Source: CAZWUK01 sp964636685 | GTDB lineage: Bacteria; Bacillota; Clostridia; Christensenellales; CAG-138 | Assembly (NCBI GenBank): GCA_964636685.1 | Contig: CAZWUK010000003.1 | Coordinates: 1-59,694, forward strand | DNA length: 59,694 nt | Reading direction: 5' to 3' | In this document: positions 17,173-24,921 of the stretch, piece after piece | Position numbering within the stretch: the first letter of the stretch is position 1 | Layout: each line of letters begins with the position of its first letter | Notes under the pieces: generated by a model | The model's input: the letters and a program-made list of their open reading frames with translations, nothing else | Databases searched by the model: none | Told to the model about the DNA's origin: nothing | Translations under genes and position numbers: made by a program

Positions 17173-17793
17173 TCAATGGATAAAGTTTGTCCAGTCGCGT
17201 TCCTGCGGCGCGGGAGGAACGACCCCGTTTTGCTGACCCGCCGCAATACATTGCAGCAGCCACGCCATATTGTCGCCAAGCATCCGCATGGTTTGCAAGC
17301 CCTCACGATCCTGCCGCACCTCGTCTGGATCCATCCCGTGAACCATGTTCCAGTACTGCGAGGAAACGACCGGCATATGCGCGAGCATGAAGTATTTGTT
17401 GAGCTGATCGAGCGACGCCGTGGCGCCCGCGCGGCGCGCGGAAACGACAGCCGCGCCCGGCTTATGCGCGAGGCGGCTTGAGCCGACAAAGAACACGCGG
17501 TCAAGCAGCGCAGTCAGGCTTCCGTTTGCAGAGCCGTAATAAACAGGACTGCCGATGACGACGCCGTCTGCCGCGGACATCTTCTCCAGCACCTCGTTTG
17601 CCATGTCGTCAAAAACACATTGCCCGGTTTTTCTGCACGCGCCGCAGTCGATGCAGCCGCGTACCGGCTGCGTGCCGAGCTGGAAAATTTCCGTGGTAAT
17701 ACCATGCTTTTCCAGTGCGCCTGCAACCTCCGACAGCGCGGTGAAGGTGCAGCCGTCTTTTTTGGGGCTGCCATTGAGTAAAAATACGTGCAT
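17173..17793 (-). CDS. Flavodoxin-fold NAD(P)H oxidoreductase / iron-sulfur flavoprotein-like
   Basis: 206 residues. N-terminal LLNGSPKKDGCTF is the FMN phosphate loop; VIGSPVYYGSANGSLTALLDR is the second flavin-binding segment. A compact cysteine cluster CIDCGACRKTGQC (about 47-60) resembles the Fe-S motif of iron-sulfur flavoproteins and many clostridial homologues. Substrate unknown; quinone, flavin or disulfide reduction are possible. It is monocistronic with its own promoter, convergent with the pyr operon. Confidence 0.85.
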   Translation of the reverse strand: MHVFLLNGSPKKDGCTFTALSEVAGALEKHGITTEIFQLGTQPVRGCIDCGACRKTGQCVFDDMANEVLEKMSAADGVVIGSPVYYGSANGSLTALLDRVFFVGSSRLAHKPGAAVVSARRAGATASLDQLNKYFMLAHMPVVSSQYWNMVHGMDPDEVRQDREGLQTMRMLGDNMAWLLQCIAAGQQNGVVPPAPQERDWTNFIH

Positions 17794-17832
17794 TGCGATC
17801 CGCCTTTCCGATTCAAAATGCGATTTTTTTCC

Positions 17833-17861
17833 ATTATCCGGCAGGCGGTTCGACGTGTCAA
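17833..17861 (-). promoter_or_regulatory. Promoter of the flavoprotein gene
   Basis: Minus strand TTGACA (17856-17861), 17 bases, GATAAT (17833-17838), 40 bases before the ATG. Confidence 0.75.
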
Positions 17862-17901
17862 GTCCGGAGATTGCAGCGCTGCGGGGCGTATAAGTCCCGG
17901 G

Positions 17902-17930
17902 TTGAATCGCGTCACATAATATATTATAAT
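17902..17930 (+). promoter_or_regulatory. Promoter of the LytTR regulator gene
   Basis: TTGAAT (17902-17907), 17 bases, TATAAT (17925-17930) in an AT-rich tract. Confidence 0.8.
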
Positions 17931-17995
17931 GAAATATAATCGATTATCCGCAATGATCCGCGGTCAGCTATCGGAAGCGAAAGGGGGACGGGCGC

Positions 17996-18700
17996 ATGTA
18001 TGTCATGATCTGCGATGACAATCCCGTGGATTGCCGCCTATGCGGGCGACAGTTGACGGCGCTGTCTCGCAAGCGGCAAATACCGCTGCGCTTGCAGACG
18101 GTGCATTCGGGCGAGGAATTGCTTTTCGTGCTGGAGGATCATCCCGGCGCGGTGGATCTCGTCATTCTGGACTATCATATGCGTGGGATTTCCGGCTTTG
18201 AAACGGCACAACAGATCAGAGCGATGGACGAAAAAATGGATATCGTGTTCTTCAGCGTGGACGAGTCGAAAGTATTTCAGGCCTTCGACGTGGATGCGCT
18301 GCATTTTGTGGTGAAGAACCAAACGTCCTTCGAGCAGTTGGAGAAGATCTTTATCAAGGCGGCGCAGCGTGTTGACAAGCGCAGATCCGAGCTGCTGCTG
18401 TTTCAGTGTGCGGGGGAGCATCGGAGCGTTCCCGTTGGGGACATTCGATATTTTGAGGTGCGGGATAAGATCGTCACCGTATACTACGGGCAGGAGCAGT
18501 TCGAGTTTTATACGCAATTATCAAGGCTGGAGGAAAGCCTTGCGGAAAAGGGCTTTGTGCGAATCCACAAATCCTATCTTGTGAACGAACGGTATGTCCA
18601 GCGGGCAAGCACCGCAAAGGTGACGCTCAGCACCGGGGAAAGTCTGCCGGTGGGGCGGAGCTACGCAGCAAACAGCAAGCATCTGTCCGACCGGGAATGA
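17996..18700 (+). CDS. LytTR-family response regulator
   Basis: 234 residues. Receiver domain (about 1-120) with acidic CDDN and phospho-acceptor Asp59 in LVILDYHM, then a LytTR DNA-binding domain (about 135-232; IRYFEVRDKIVTVYY, FVRIHKSYLVNERYV, LPVGRSY). Such regulators usually pair with a membrane histidine kinase; none is adjacent here, so the partner is elsewhere or missing. It is followed 97 bases later by a surface protein gene that is a possible target. Confidence 0.92.
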   Translation: MYVMICDDNPVDCRLCGRQLTALSRKRQIPLRLQTVHSGEELLFVLEDHPGAVDLVILDYHMRGISGFETAQQIRAMDEKMDIVFFSVDESKVFQAFDVDALHFVVKNQTSFEQLEKIFIKAAQRVDKRRSELLLFQCAGEHRSVPVGDIRYFEVRDKIVTVYYGQEQFEFYTQLSRLEESLAEKGFVRIHKSYLVNERYVQRASTAKVTLSTGESLPVGRSYAANSKHLSDRE

Positions 18701-18797
18701 TGTTTGCGAAAAAAATGACGCTGTTTGCACTGCAATCGGAAAAGGACATGAAAAGTCGGTAGACTGAGGGTCGTAAGCCGGATTTGAGGATGAAACT

Positions 18798-19625
18798 ATG
18801 ACAAGACACGGCATCGAAAGGATCGTTGTTGCGTTCGCAGCCGCTGCGGCGCTCCTTTTTTCCGCCGCCGGCACAAGAGCCGAGGACTATGACCATCATG
18901 TGGATACGCGGGGCGACTACTGCATGAACGCGAACGACGTAACGCTGACGCCCGCACAGGTGACAACAGCGCTACAGGACGGAACGCTCGCCGATTTGGC
19001 GGTGCAGGAAGCCCATCTGCTTGTCAAGATCTGGGACGACAGCAGCAATTGGCAGCACTGGCAGCTGCTGACGGCGGGGTATATCGTGGATGTGTCCAAA
19101 GTCCAATCGGCGGTCAATGCGCAAGGATATCCTGTCACCGTTACAATGCCGGAAATCACGCCGGGCGTCATTTCGCAGATTTCATTTTTGGTTTTTGTCA
19201 TAGAGAGTGCGACGGGATCCACGCCGGTACCTACCCAGACCCCAATACCCACGCCAACCCCGACCGCGACGGCAACGCCGAAGCATACTGTTCGACCCAG
19301 GAAAACCCCGATTCCGACGCCAACGTCTACCCCCACGCCGGCTTCAACGACGACCGCGACGCCGACTCCAACCCCAACGATGACGCCGGTCGAGATCGTG
19401 TTTTTCAACAATGCCGCATCGCCAAGCCCGGCGCCGCAGCCACCAAGCGCGGAAAAAAAGGCGGGACTCGGTTCGCTCCGTCCCGTAGACGGCGTCCTGT
19501 TTTCCTGCTGTGGGCTTGCGGCAGCGGGTTTTGCGGTCAGCATCGGCGGGGATATTCGGGTATTGCGCTGGTACCGGAAGCGACGGCGCGCGCGGCTGGA
19601 CAGCCGGAGGAGGAACAGACCGTGA
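18798..19625 (+). CDS. Secreted, C-terminally anchored protein with Pro/Thr-rich stalk; function unknown
   Basis: 275 residues. A signal peptide (IVVAFAAAAALLFSAAGTRA), an unrecognised extracellular domain of about 115 residues with only one Cys, then a low-complexity Pro/Thr stalk of about 65 residues, a hydrophobic segment (VLFSCCGLAAAGFAVSIGG) and a strongly basic tail. This is the layout of a type I wall-spanning surface protein; no LPXTG motif is present. GAGG precedes the ATG. Its stop overlaps the GTG of the next small gene (GTGA), suggesting the two are made together. Confidence 0.7.
   Translation: MTRHGIERIVVAFAAAAALLFSAAGTRAEDYDHHVDTRGDYCMNANDVTLTPAQVTTALQDGTLADLAVQEAHLLVKIWDDSSNWQHWQLLTAGYIVDVSKVQSAVNAQGYPVTVTMPEITPGVISQISFLVFVIESATGSTPVPTQTPIPTPTPTATATPKHTVRPRKTPIPTPTSTPTPASTTTATPTPTPTMTPVEIVFFNNAASPSPAPQPPSAEKKAGLGSLRPVDGVLFSCCGLAAAGFAVSIGGDIRVLRWYRKRRRARLDSRRRNRP
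19222..19395 (+). repeat. Degenerate Pro/Thr codon repeat encoding the stalk
   Basis: Repeating CC-AC-C-type codons encode alternating Pro and Thr (PTPTPTATATP, PTSTPTPAS, TPTPTPT). Coding low-complexity sequence, likely to vary in length between strains. Confidence 0.75.
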
Positions 19626-19792
19626 GCTGGACAATTCTCGGAATAATCGTGCTGCTTGCAGTGCTGGGACTCGGCGTCCTCTTTAAGCTGATATTGCGCG
19701 AAAAGCTCAATGGAATCGACGGTTTTCTCGGCGCGGTTCAAAATGAAGACGCTTCGGTGATTGGCTGCTTTGGCGATTGCGAAAAAAAGTAA
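19622..19792 (+). CDS. Small membrane microprotein coupled to the surface protein
   Basis: 56 residues: one transmembrane helix (SWTILGIIVLLAVLGLGVLF), a basic juxtamembrane stretch (LILREK), then a cytosolic tail ending CFGDCEKK. Start GTG 19622 is preceded by GGAGGAGGAAC, a very strong ribosome site, and overlaps the upstream stop as GTGA. No family recognised. The strong ribosome site and coupling argue that it is real; a partner or regulator of the upstream membrane protein is possible but inferred. Confidence 0.6.
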   Translation: MSWTILGIIVLLAVLGLGVLFKLILREKLNGIDGFLGAVQNEDASVIGCFGDCEKK

Positions 19793-19840
19793 TAAACAGT
19801 AAGACGAGGCGGCTGCACTGTCCGCCGCGTCATGGCTTTG

Positions 19841-20152
19841 TTATTTGTCTGCTCCGGTTTTGTTTTTATCCGAGGCGAGGGAGCCGACCTTGACGATGGC
19901 GTCAAAGCCGCCGTTGGAGGCGAGGGACACCCCGATGGCATTGATGGGGCACAGCAGCGCGCGGGACAAGGTCAACCCGCTGGTAAATGCGGTGGCAAGC
20001 AACAGCAGCAGCACCGCAATGATGTAGGACAGGAGCCGTGTGGGGAGCTTTTTCAGCACGCCAAACTCCTTGAGAAACTGTGTAACGACGCCGGTTGCCA
20101 GCGTAACGCCGGCATGGGTCGTCAATGTCTGCCACGATAAGAATGTATCCAT
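19841..20152 (-). CDS. Small holin-like membrane protein
   Basis: 103 residues with two hydrophobic segments (AGVTLATGVVTQFLKEF and LLSYIIAVLLLLLATAFTSGL), then a polar tail. It resembles small phage-like or holin-like proteins scattered in clostridial genomes, but no phage genes surround it. Ribosome site is weak. Could be a domesticated phage remnant. Confidence 0.55.
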   Translation of the reverse strand: MDTFLSWQTLTTHAGVTLATGVVTQFLKEFGVLKKLPTRLLSYIIAVLLLLLATAFTSGLTLSRALLCPINAIGVSLASNGGFDAIVKVGSLASDKNKTGADK

Positions 20153-20188
20153 GCTGTATTCTATGCAGCGGCAGGCAAAAAGGTGTTT

Positions 20189-20518
20189 TTAGAATACGAC
20201 TTGGATCAAAAGCATATAAAGCAGCGTACCGACGCCGATGCTCAAGAGGTTGTTGCGCTTCCAAACATGAAGAATTGCCACGATCGCAATGCAGACGACC
20301 TGCGGCACAAAGGTGGATACGACCGAGAAATTCCAGCTTTTGAGACAGTATACGATCAGGATCGCAATGACTGCGGGTGGCAGCATGCGCCCAAGATAGC
20401 GTACAAGCTTGGGCGGTTCTTTTTTTCCGCCAAAGAGCGCAAAGGGTACAAGGCGCGTTAAAAATGTGCAAACCGCACATGCGGCAATGAGGACAATGGC
20501 TTGTGTTGGCTGCATCAT
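20189..20518 (-). CDS. azlD: Branched-chain amino acid exporter small subunit AzlD
   Basis: 109 residues, four hydrophobic helices with CTFLTRLVPFALFGGKK, typical of AzlD. With AzlC it exports branched-chain amino acids or analogues. Start ATG 20518 has GGAGGG six bases upstream and overlaps the azlC stop (ATGA), so the pair is translationally coupled. Confidence 0.93.
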   Translation of the reverse strand: MMQPTQAIVLIAACAVCTFLTRLVPFALFGGKKEPPKLVRYLGRMLPPAVIAILIVYCLKSWNFSVVSTFVPQVVCIAIVAILHVWKRNNLLSIGVGTLLYMLLIQVVF

Positions 20519-21207
20519 TCCAGACCCTCCGCGCTTGAAATCGGTTTTTTCGCGGCGAGCAGGACGGCGACCGCGCCGCACAGGGCGGGCAGCAGAAACT
20601 TGTCCGGCCCAAAGACAATCAGCGAGATAATCCCCGAGCCAATCCCGGCAAAGGCGGGCAGATGGGTCTTGCATGAGAGCCACTGTTCCACGAAAATGAC
20701 CGTGAACAGCGCTGTCATGGCAAATTCGACGCCTGTGGTGTTGAAGGTGAACAGCTGCCCGATTGCCGCGCCCAGCACCGAGCCGAGAATCCAATAGCTG
20801 TGGTTCAGCAGCGCAATGTAAAGGGATGCTTTGTCAATGTCCACATCCTCCGGGGGATGGATGCTGCACAGCAGGGAATACGTCTCGTCGGTGAGCGAGA
20901 AGATCATGTACGGGTAGGCTTTCCCCATCCCGCGAAACCGCTCCACAAAAGACAGCCCGTAAAAGATATGGCGGCAGTTGACGGAGAGCGTCACAAAAAT
21001 GGCCGTGGCAAGGCTGGCGCCCGCGCTGAGAAAACCCACCAAAACAAACTGTCCAGAACCGGCATAGACAAACAGACTGATGAAAAATGCCCAGATGAAA
21101 TTGTAGCCGGCGTTTTCAAGCAGCAGTCCGAACGCGATCCCGAGAAACAGGTAGCCAAACAATACCGGGATGCTGGTAATGAACGCATAACGTAAGTTTT
21201 TATTCAT
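20515..21207 (-). CDS. azlC: Branched-chain amino acid permease large subunit AzlC
   Basis: 230 residues, about seven hydrophobic helices. FITSIPVLFGYLFLGIAFG, SLFVYAGSGQFVLVGFL, SVNCRHIFYGLSF and SLTDETYSL are AzlC hallmarks. Membrane protein of the AzlCD exporter. First gene of the azlCD operon under a consensus promoter; no Lrp-type azlB regulator is adjacent. Confidence 0.95.
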   Translation of the reverse strand: MNKNLRYAFITSIPVLFGYLFLGIAFGLLLENAGYNFIWAFFISLFVYAGSGQFVLVGFLSAGASLATAIFVTLSVNCRHIFYGLSFVERFRGMGKAYPYMIFSLTDETYSLLCSIHPPEDVDIDKASLYIALLNHSYWILGSVLGAAIGQLFTFNTTGVEFAMTALFTVIFVEQWLSCKTHLPAFAGIGSGIISLIVFGPDKFLLPALCGAVAVLLAAKKPISSAEGLE

Positions 21208-21234
21208 TTTTCTCCCCCGTTTTACAACTTTTTC

Positions 21235-21263
21235 ATCTTATGGAATTCAATGCGCAATGTCAA
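21235..21263 (-). promoter_or_regulatory. azlCD promoter
   Basis: Minus strand TTGACA (21258-21263), 17 bases, TAAGAT (21235-21240). Confidence 0.8.
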
Positions 21264-21292
21264 GATGAAGACTGGAAAAAAACCTGTGTTTC

Positions 21293-21321
21293 TGGACGGC
21301 GGATCGTAACAATGATATAAT
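21293..21321 (+). promoter_or_regulatory. Promoter of the clostripain-family gene
   Basis: TGGACG (21293-21298), 17 bases, TATAAT (21316-21321), about 50 bases before the ATG. Confidence 0.6.
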
Positions 21322-21372
21322 TATTTGGTTTTTTGAAAGAGAATGGCACTTTAAATAAAGAAGGCAGGCGGA

Positions 21373-23991
21373 ATGACGATGGATCAATCAAATCGACCCT
21401 CCGGCAGAAAAAAGCGCGTCACATCGGGCGGCGGCAACGCAGCAAGACGCGGCAGCGGCCTTGGCGCCGGCCCGGTAGGGAGCGGCGCAAGACCGGCCTC
21501 CGGCAAGAAACGCGGCGCAGCCGCAAACAACCGGAATACCGGCGATATTCTGTCAACGGTGGTTGGTGCAGCGGTCGGCGGAAGCGGCAAAAAACGCTCC
21601 GGCGGACTCAGCAAGCTGATCGTGCTGGCGGTCATCGTGGTGGCGCTGGTGCTTGTCTATAAGTCGTGCATCGCGGGCAATGACGGCACATCCTCGGTGC
21701 TCGGCGGTCTTTTGGACAGCGCGACCGGTACGGATTCCTCAGACCTTATGGGCTCCTTGCTTGGCGGTACGACCGAAAGCACACAAAGCAGCACTGAAAA
21801 CACGACAAACAGCAGCGACTATGCAGCGCATGCAGCCGACATGACGGTTGACGGTGCGGCGCGCACGCGGTACACTGCCGTGCGCGGCAGTGGCAAGGAC
21901 GTCGTGACGCTGATGGTCTACATGTGCGGTACGGATCTGGAATCCCAAAACGGCATGGCAACGGCTGATTTGCAGGAGATGGTACACGCGACCGTCGGCG
22001 ACAACGTGAACCTGATCGTGGAGACGGGCGGCGCGTCAAGCTGGAACAATTCCGTCATCAGCAGCAAGACCAACCAGATCTATCAGATCACCTCGCAGGG
22101 GCTTGTGGCGCTGGAAAAAAATGTCGGCAGAAAGTCGATGGTCGATTCCGACACGCTGAGCACGTTCATTCAGTATTGCGAAGCCAATTTCCCCGCCGAT
22201 CGTTATGCGCTCGTCCTGTGGGATCACGGCGGCGGCTCGATCACGGGATACGGCTACGACGAATATGATCCCAACGATTCCATGACGCTGGACGAATTGG
22301 ACGCCGCGCTGAAAACCGCAGGCTGCAAATTTGACTTCATCGGCTTTGACGCCTGCCTGATGGCGACGCTGGAAACGGCGCTGGTGGCAGAGCAATACGC
22401 AGACTATCTAATCGCTTCGGAAGCAACCGAGCCGGGTTGCGGCTGGTATTATACCGATTGGCTCACAAAGCTTTCGGCAAACACCTCCATGCCGACGGTC
22501 GAGATCGGCAAAAATATCATCGATGATTTTGTCACGGTGTGCAAGAAAGTCTCCCCGTCGAGCAAGGCGACGCTGTCGCTTGTGGATCTTGCGGAGCTCT
22601 CCGGCACGGTGCCCAAACGCTTCACCGCGTTTGCAAACGCGATCGGCACGATGCTGGATTCCAAGGACTATCAAACGGTCGCCACGGCAAGAAGCAACGC
22701 GCGCGACTTTTCCTCCTCGAGCAAGATCAACCAGATCGACCTGATCCATTTTGCGGAGAATCTCGGCACAGAGCCGGCGCTGGCGCTGTCAAACGCACTG
22801 CGCGGCTGCGTCAAATACAATCGAATCTGCACGTCCATGACCAACGCAAACGGCGTGTCGATCTATTTCCCGTATCAATCGCTCGGCCGCGTCAGCAGCG
22901 CGATCTCCACCTACGACAAGATCGGTATGGACGATGAATACACCGCCTGTATCCGCAGCTTTGCAAGTCTTGCGGCGGGCGGTCAGGTGGTCGGTTCTAC
23001 GACGAATACCAGCGCGAGCCTGCTTGACGTACTGCTTGGCGGTACGAGCACGGATACGGCGAGCGGCAGTGCGTCTTCTGCCATTCCGTCGATGCTTTCG
23101 TCGCTGCTGGGCGACAGCTCGTCCACCTCGGACGTCGGCGCCTCGATTGGTTCGAGCCTGCTTGGGTCGCTCTTTGGCGACGATTCGGCAAGCAGCTCGT
23201 CGGGACTGGACGCGGACACCGTAGCCACGCTGTTATCCCTGTTTCTCAAGAGCAAGGAGACGCCCACTGCCGGACAGGACGGCTTTACCGCGGCGGATAT
23301 TGCCGACTGGTTTGACTCTGACCGTGCGATGGCGTCGGCAGACTACCTTGCAGAGAACCGTCTGAGCGACGCGGACGTCGCCTATACGCAAAAGGACGGC
23401 GGCAGGGTGCTTTCACTTTCGGAAACGCAGTGGGCGCTGGTCAAGGGGATTGCGCTTTCCGTATTTCTCGATGACGGCGCGGGGTATATCGATCTCGGCC
23501 TTGACAACACGCTTGAATACGATCAAGACGGCGACCTGATTGTGGATTACGACGGCACATGGATCGCTTTGAACGGTCAGATTGTCAGCTACTATCTGGT
23601 GAGCGAAGAAACCGACGGCGACAATTACTGCTACACCGGGCGCGTTCCCGCCATGCTGAACGGGCAGCGCGTGGATATTCAGATCGTGTTTGACAACGAC
23701 AACCCAGACGGTACGGTCGTTGGCGCGATTTCCGACTATCAGGGCTTGACGGACGTTGTGGCAAAGGTCGATACGGAGATCCAGCCGGGAGATGAGATCG
23801 ATTTCCTTTGCGATTATTACGCCTATGACGGAACGTATTCGGACAGCTACTACCTCGGCGAGCGCTTGATTGCGCCCACGGTCTGGGAAGTGAGCAACGT
23901 ATCCGTCGGCAGCGATTACCATTACAGCATGATGCTGCGCATCACCGATCTGTATGGCAACTACTTCTGGACTGCTGCTGTGACAGAGTAA
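21373..23991 (+). CDS. Clostripain-family (C11) cysteine peptidase, membrane-anchored
   Basis: 872 residues. Basic Gly/Arg-rich cytosolic N-terminus (about 1-78), one transmembrane helix (LIVLAVIVVALVLVY, about 80-96), a Ser/Thr linker, then a C11 caspase-like domain with the catalytic pair His285 in LWDHGGG and Cys328 in GFDACLMA. A second Ser-rich linker (about 550-620) precedes a C-terminal beta-rich region of unknown fold (about 640-872). The family cleaves after basic residues and often self-activates. Substrate unknown. Type II membrane orientation inferred. Confidence 0.9.
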   Translation: MTMDQSNRPSGRKKRVTSGGGNAARRGSGLGAGPVGSGARPASGKKRGAAANNRNTGDILSTVVGAAVGGSGKKRSGGLSKLIVLAVIVVALVLVYKSCIAGNDGTSSVLGGLLDSATGTDSSDLMGSLLGGTTESTQSSTENTTNSSDYAAHAADMTVDGAARTRYTAVRGSGKDVVTLMVYMCGTDLESQNGMATADLQEMVHATVGDNVNLIVETGGASSWNNSVISSKTNQIYQITSQGLVALEKNVGRKSMVDSDTLSTFIQYCEANFPADRYALVLWDHGGGSITGYGYDEYDPNDSMTLDELDAALKTAGCKFDFIGFDACLMATLETALVAEQYADYLIASEATEPGCGWYYTDWLTKLSANTSMPTVEIGKNIIDDFVTVCKKVSPSSKATLSLVDLAELSGTVPKRFTAFANAIGTMLDSKDYQTVATARSNARDFSSSSKINQIDLIHFAENLGTEPALALSNALRGCVKYNRICTSMTNANGVSIYFPYQSLGRVSSAISTYDKIGMDDEYTACIRSFASLAAGGQVVGSTTNTSASLLDVLLGGTSTDTASGSASSAIPSMLSSLLGDSSSTSDVGASIGSSLLGSLFGDDSASSSSGLDADTVATLLSLFLKSKETPTAGQDGFTAADIADWFDSDRAMASADYLAENRLSDADVAYTQKDGGRVLSLSETQWALVKGIALSVFLDDGAGYIDLGLDNTLEYDQDGDLIVDYDGTWIALNGQIVSYYLVSEETDGDNYCYTGRVPAMLNGQRVDIQIVFDNDNPDGTVVGAISDYQGLTDVVAKVDTEIQPGDEIDFLCDYYAYDGTYSDSYYLGERLIAPTVWEVSNVSVGSDYHYSMMLRITDLYGNYFWTAAVTE

Positions 23992-24182
23992 AGATAACGA
24001 AAAACGAACACATTGCACTGCGCCGTGGACGGTATTTCGTTCGCGGCGCAAGTTTTTTGGAGAAAGCGCAAATGAATACACAAGAACGCAATTCAAAACC
24101 CCAAAGTGTAAAAAAAGAAATACGTGCGGTTACATATTTTTCGCCACTTTGCGCAAAGTAAGGGTAAAAAGGAGTGAAAGCA

Positions 24183-24395
24183 ATGTTGAATATTATTGCG
24201 TTGGTACTCATGATTATCGGCGCGCTGAACTGGGGCTCTATCGGACTGTTCCGCTTCGATCTGGTCGCGGCGCTGTTTGGCGGGCAAACGGCGGTTTTCT
24301 CCCGCATCATTTACAGCATCGTGGGACTGGCCGGCATTTGGGGCATTACGATGCTCTTTCAGCAGAATGTTCAGGCGCCGGAGGAAAAGAACTGA
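24183..24395 (+). CDS. DUF378 small membrane protein
   Basis: 70 residues with two transmembrane helices (LNIIALVLMIIGALNWGSIGL and RIIYSIVGLAGIWGITMLF), the LNWG motif being characteristic of DUF378 (YuzA-like) proteins. Function unknown. ATG 24183 chosen because AAGGAG is eight bases upstream; a GTG nine bases earlier overlaps the ribosome site. Confidence 0.9.
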   Translation: MLNIIALVLMIIGALNWGSIGLFRFDLVAALFGGQTAVFSRIIYSIVGLAGIWGITMLFQQNVQAPEEKN

Positions 24396-24404
24396 AAAAC
24401 AGAA

Positions 24405-24451
24405 AAGGAGTCTTTTGCACGCGGACTGCGAGAGCAAAGGACTTCTTTTTT
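24405..24451 (+). terminator. Terminator after the DUF378 gene
   Basis: 14-base arms 24405-24418 / 24434-24447 with two G-U type pairs and a six-T run. Confidence 0.7.
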
Positions 24452-24526
24452 GCCCGAAACAAAAGGATTGTTGCGTGGCAGCGGAGAAGGGGATAGAATA
24501 AGGAAAAAGAACAGGGGGCATTGCAT

Positions 24527-24838
24527 ATGGAGAACAACACGTCATATTTTGACGGCGGGCTGCTGCAATTGATCGGCTGGCGCATATTGGGAACACTTGT
24601 AACGGTTCTGACGCTGGGAATTTGCTTCCCGTGGTCGTATTGCATGATCTACCGCTGGGAAGCAAGGCATACGGTCATCAACGGACGAAGGCTGACCTTT
24701 AACGGTACGGCAGCGCAGCTGTTCGGCAAGTGGCTCTTGTGGATGCTGCTGACGATCATTACCGTTGGGATTTACAGCTTCTGGATGCAGATTAAGCTCA
24801 AACAGTGGAAAACCAAGCATACGAATTTTGTTGATTAA
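24527..24838 (+). CDS. Small membrane protein, DUF898/YjgN-like
   Basis: 103 residues, two hydrophobic helices each followed by a GI-FPW or GIYSFW-type turn (LTVLTLGICFPWSY and LLTIITVGIYSFWMQIKLKQW). The repeated 'T-GI-ΦW' signature resembles DUF898 membrane proteins. No known function. GGGGG lies upstream of ATG 24527. Confidence 0.65.
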   Translation: MENNTSYFDGGLLQLIGWRILGTLVTVLTLGICFPWSYCMIYRWEARHTVINGRRLTFNGTAAQLFGKWLLWMLLTIITVGIYSFWMQIKLKQWKTKHTNFVD

Positions 24839-24856
24839 CGGAAAAGCGCCAAATGC

Positions 24857-24890
24857 AAAAGCCCCGCCGAAAAACAGCGGGACTTTTTTT
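24857..24890. terminator. Bidirectional terminator between small membrane gene and ftsH
   Basis: AAAAG-CC-CCGC / GCGG-GA-CTTTT with A-run and T-run between convergent genes. Confidence 0.75.
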
Positions 24891-24921
24891 GCGGATAGAA
24901 AACGGTCAAACGGCGCCGAAT

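Noticed and set aside
19222..19395. CRISPR-like or satellite repeat
   Set aside because: Irregular Pro/Thr codon repetition in frame within a surface protein; no regular spacers.
19841..20152. Prophage remnant based on a holin-like protein
   Set aside because: No other phage gene nearby; a lone small membrane protein is not enough.
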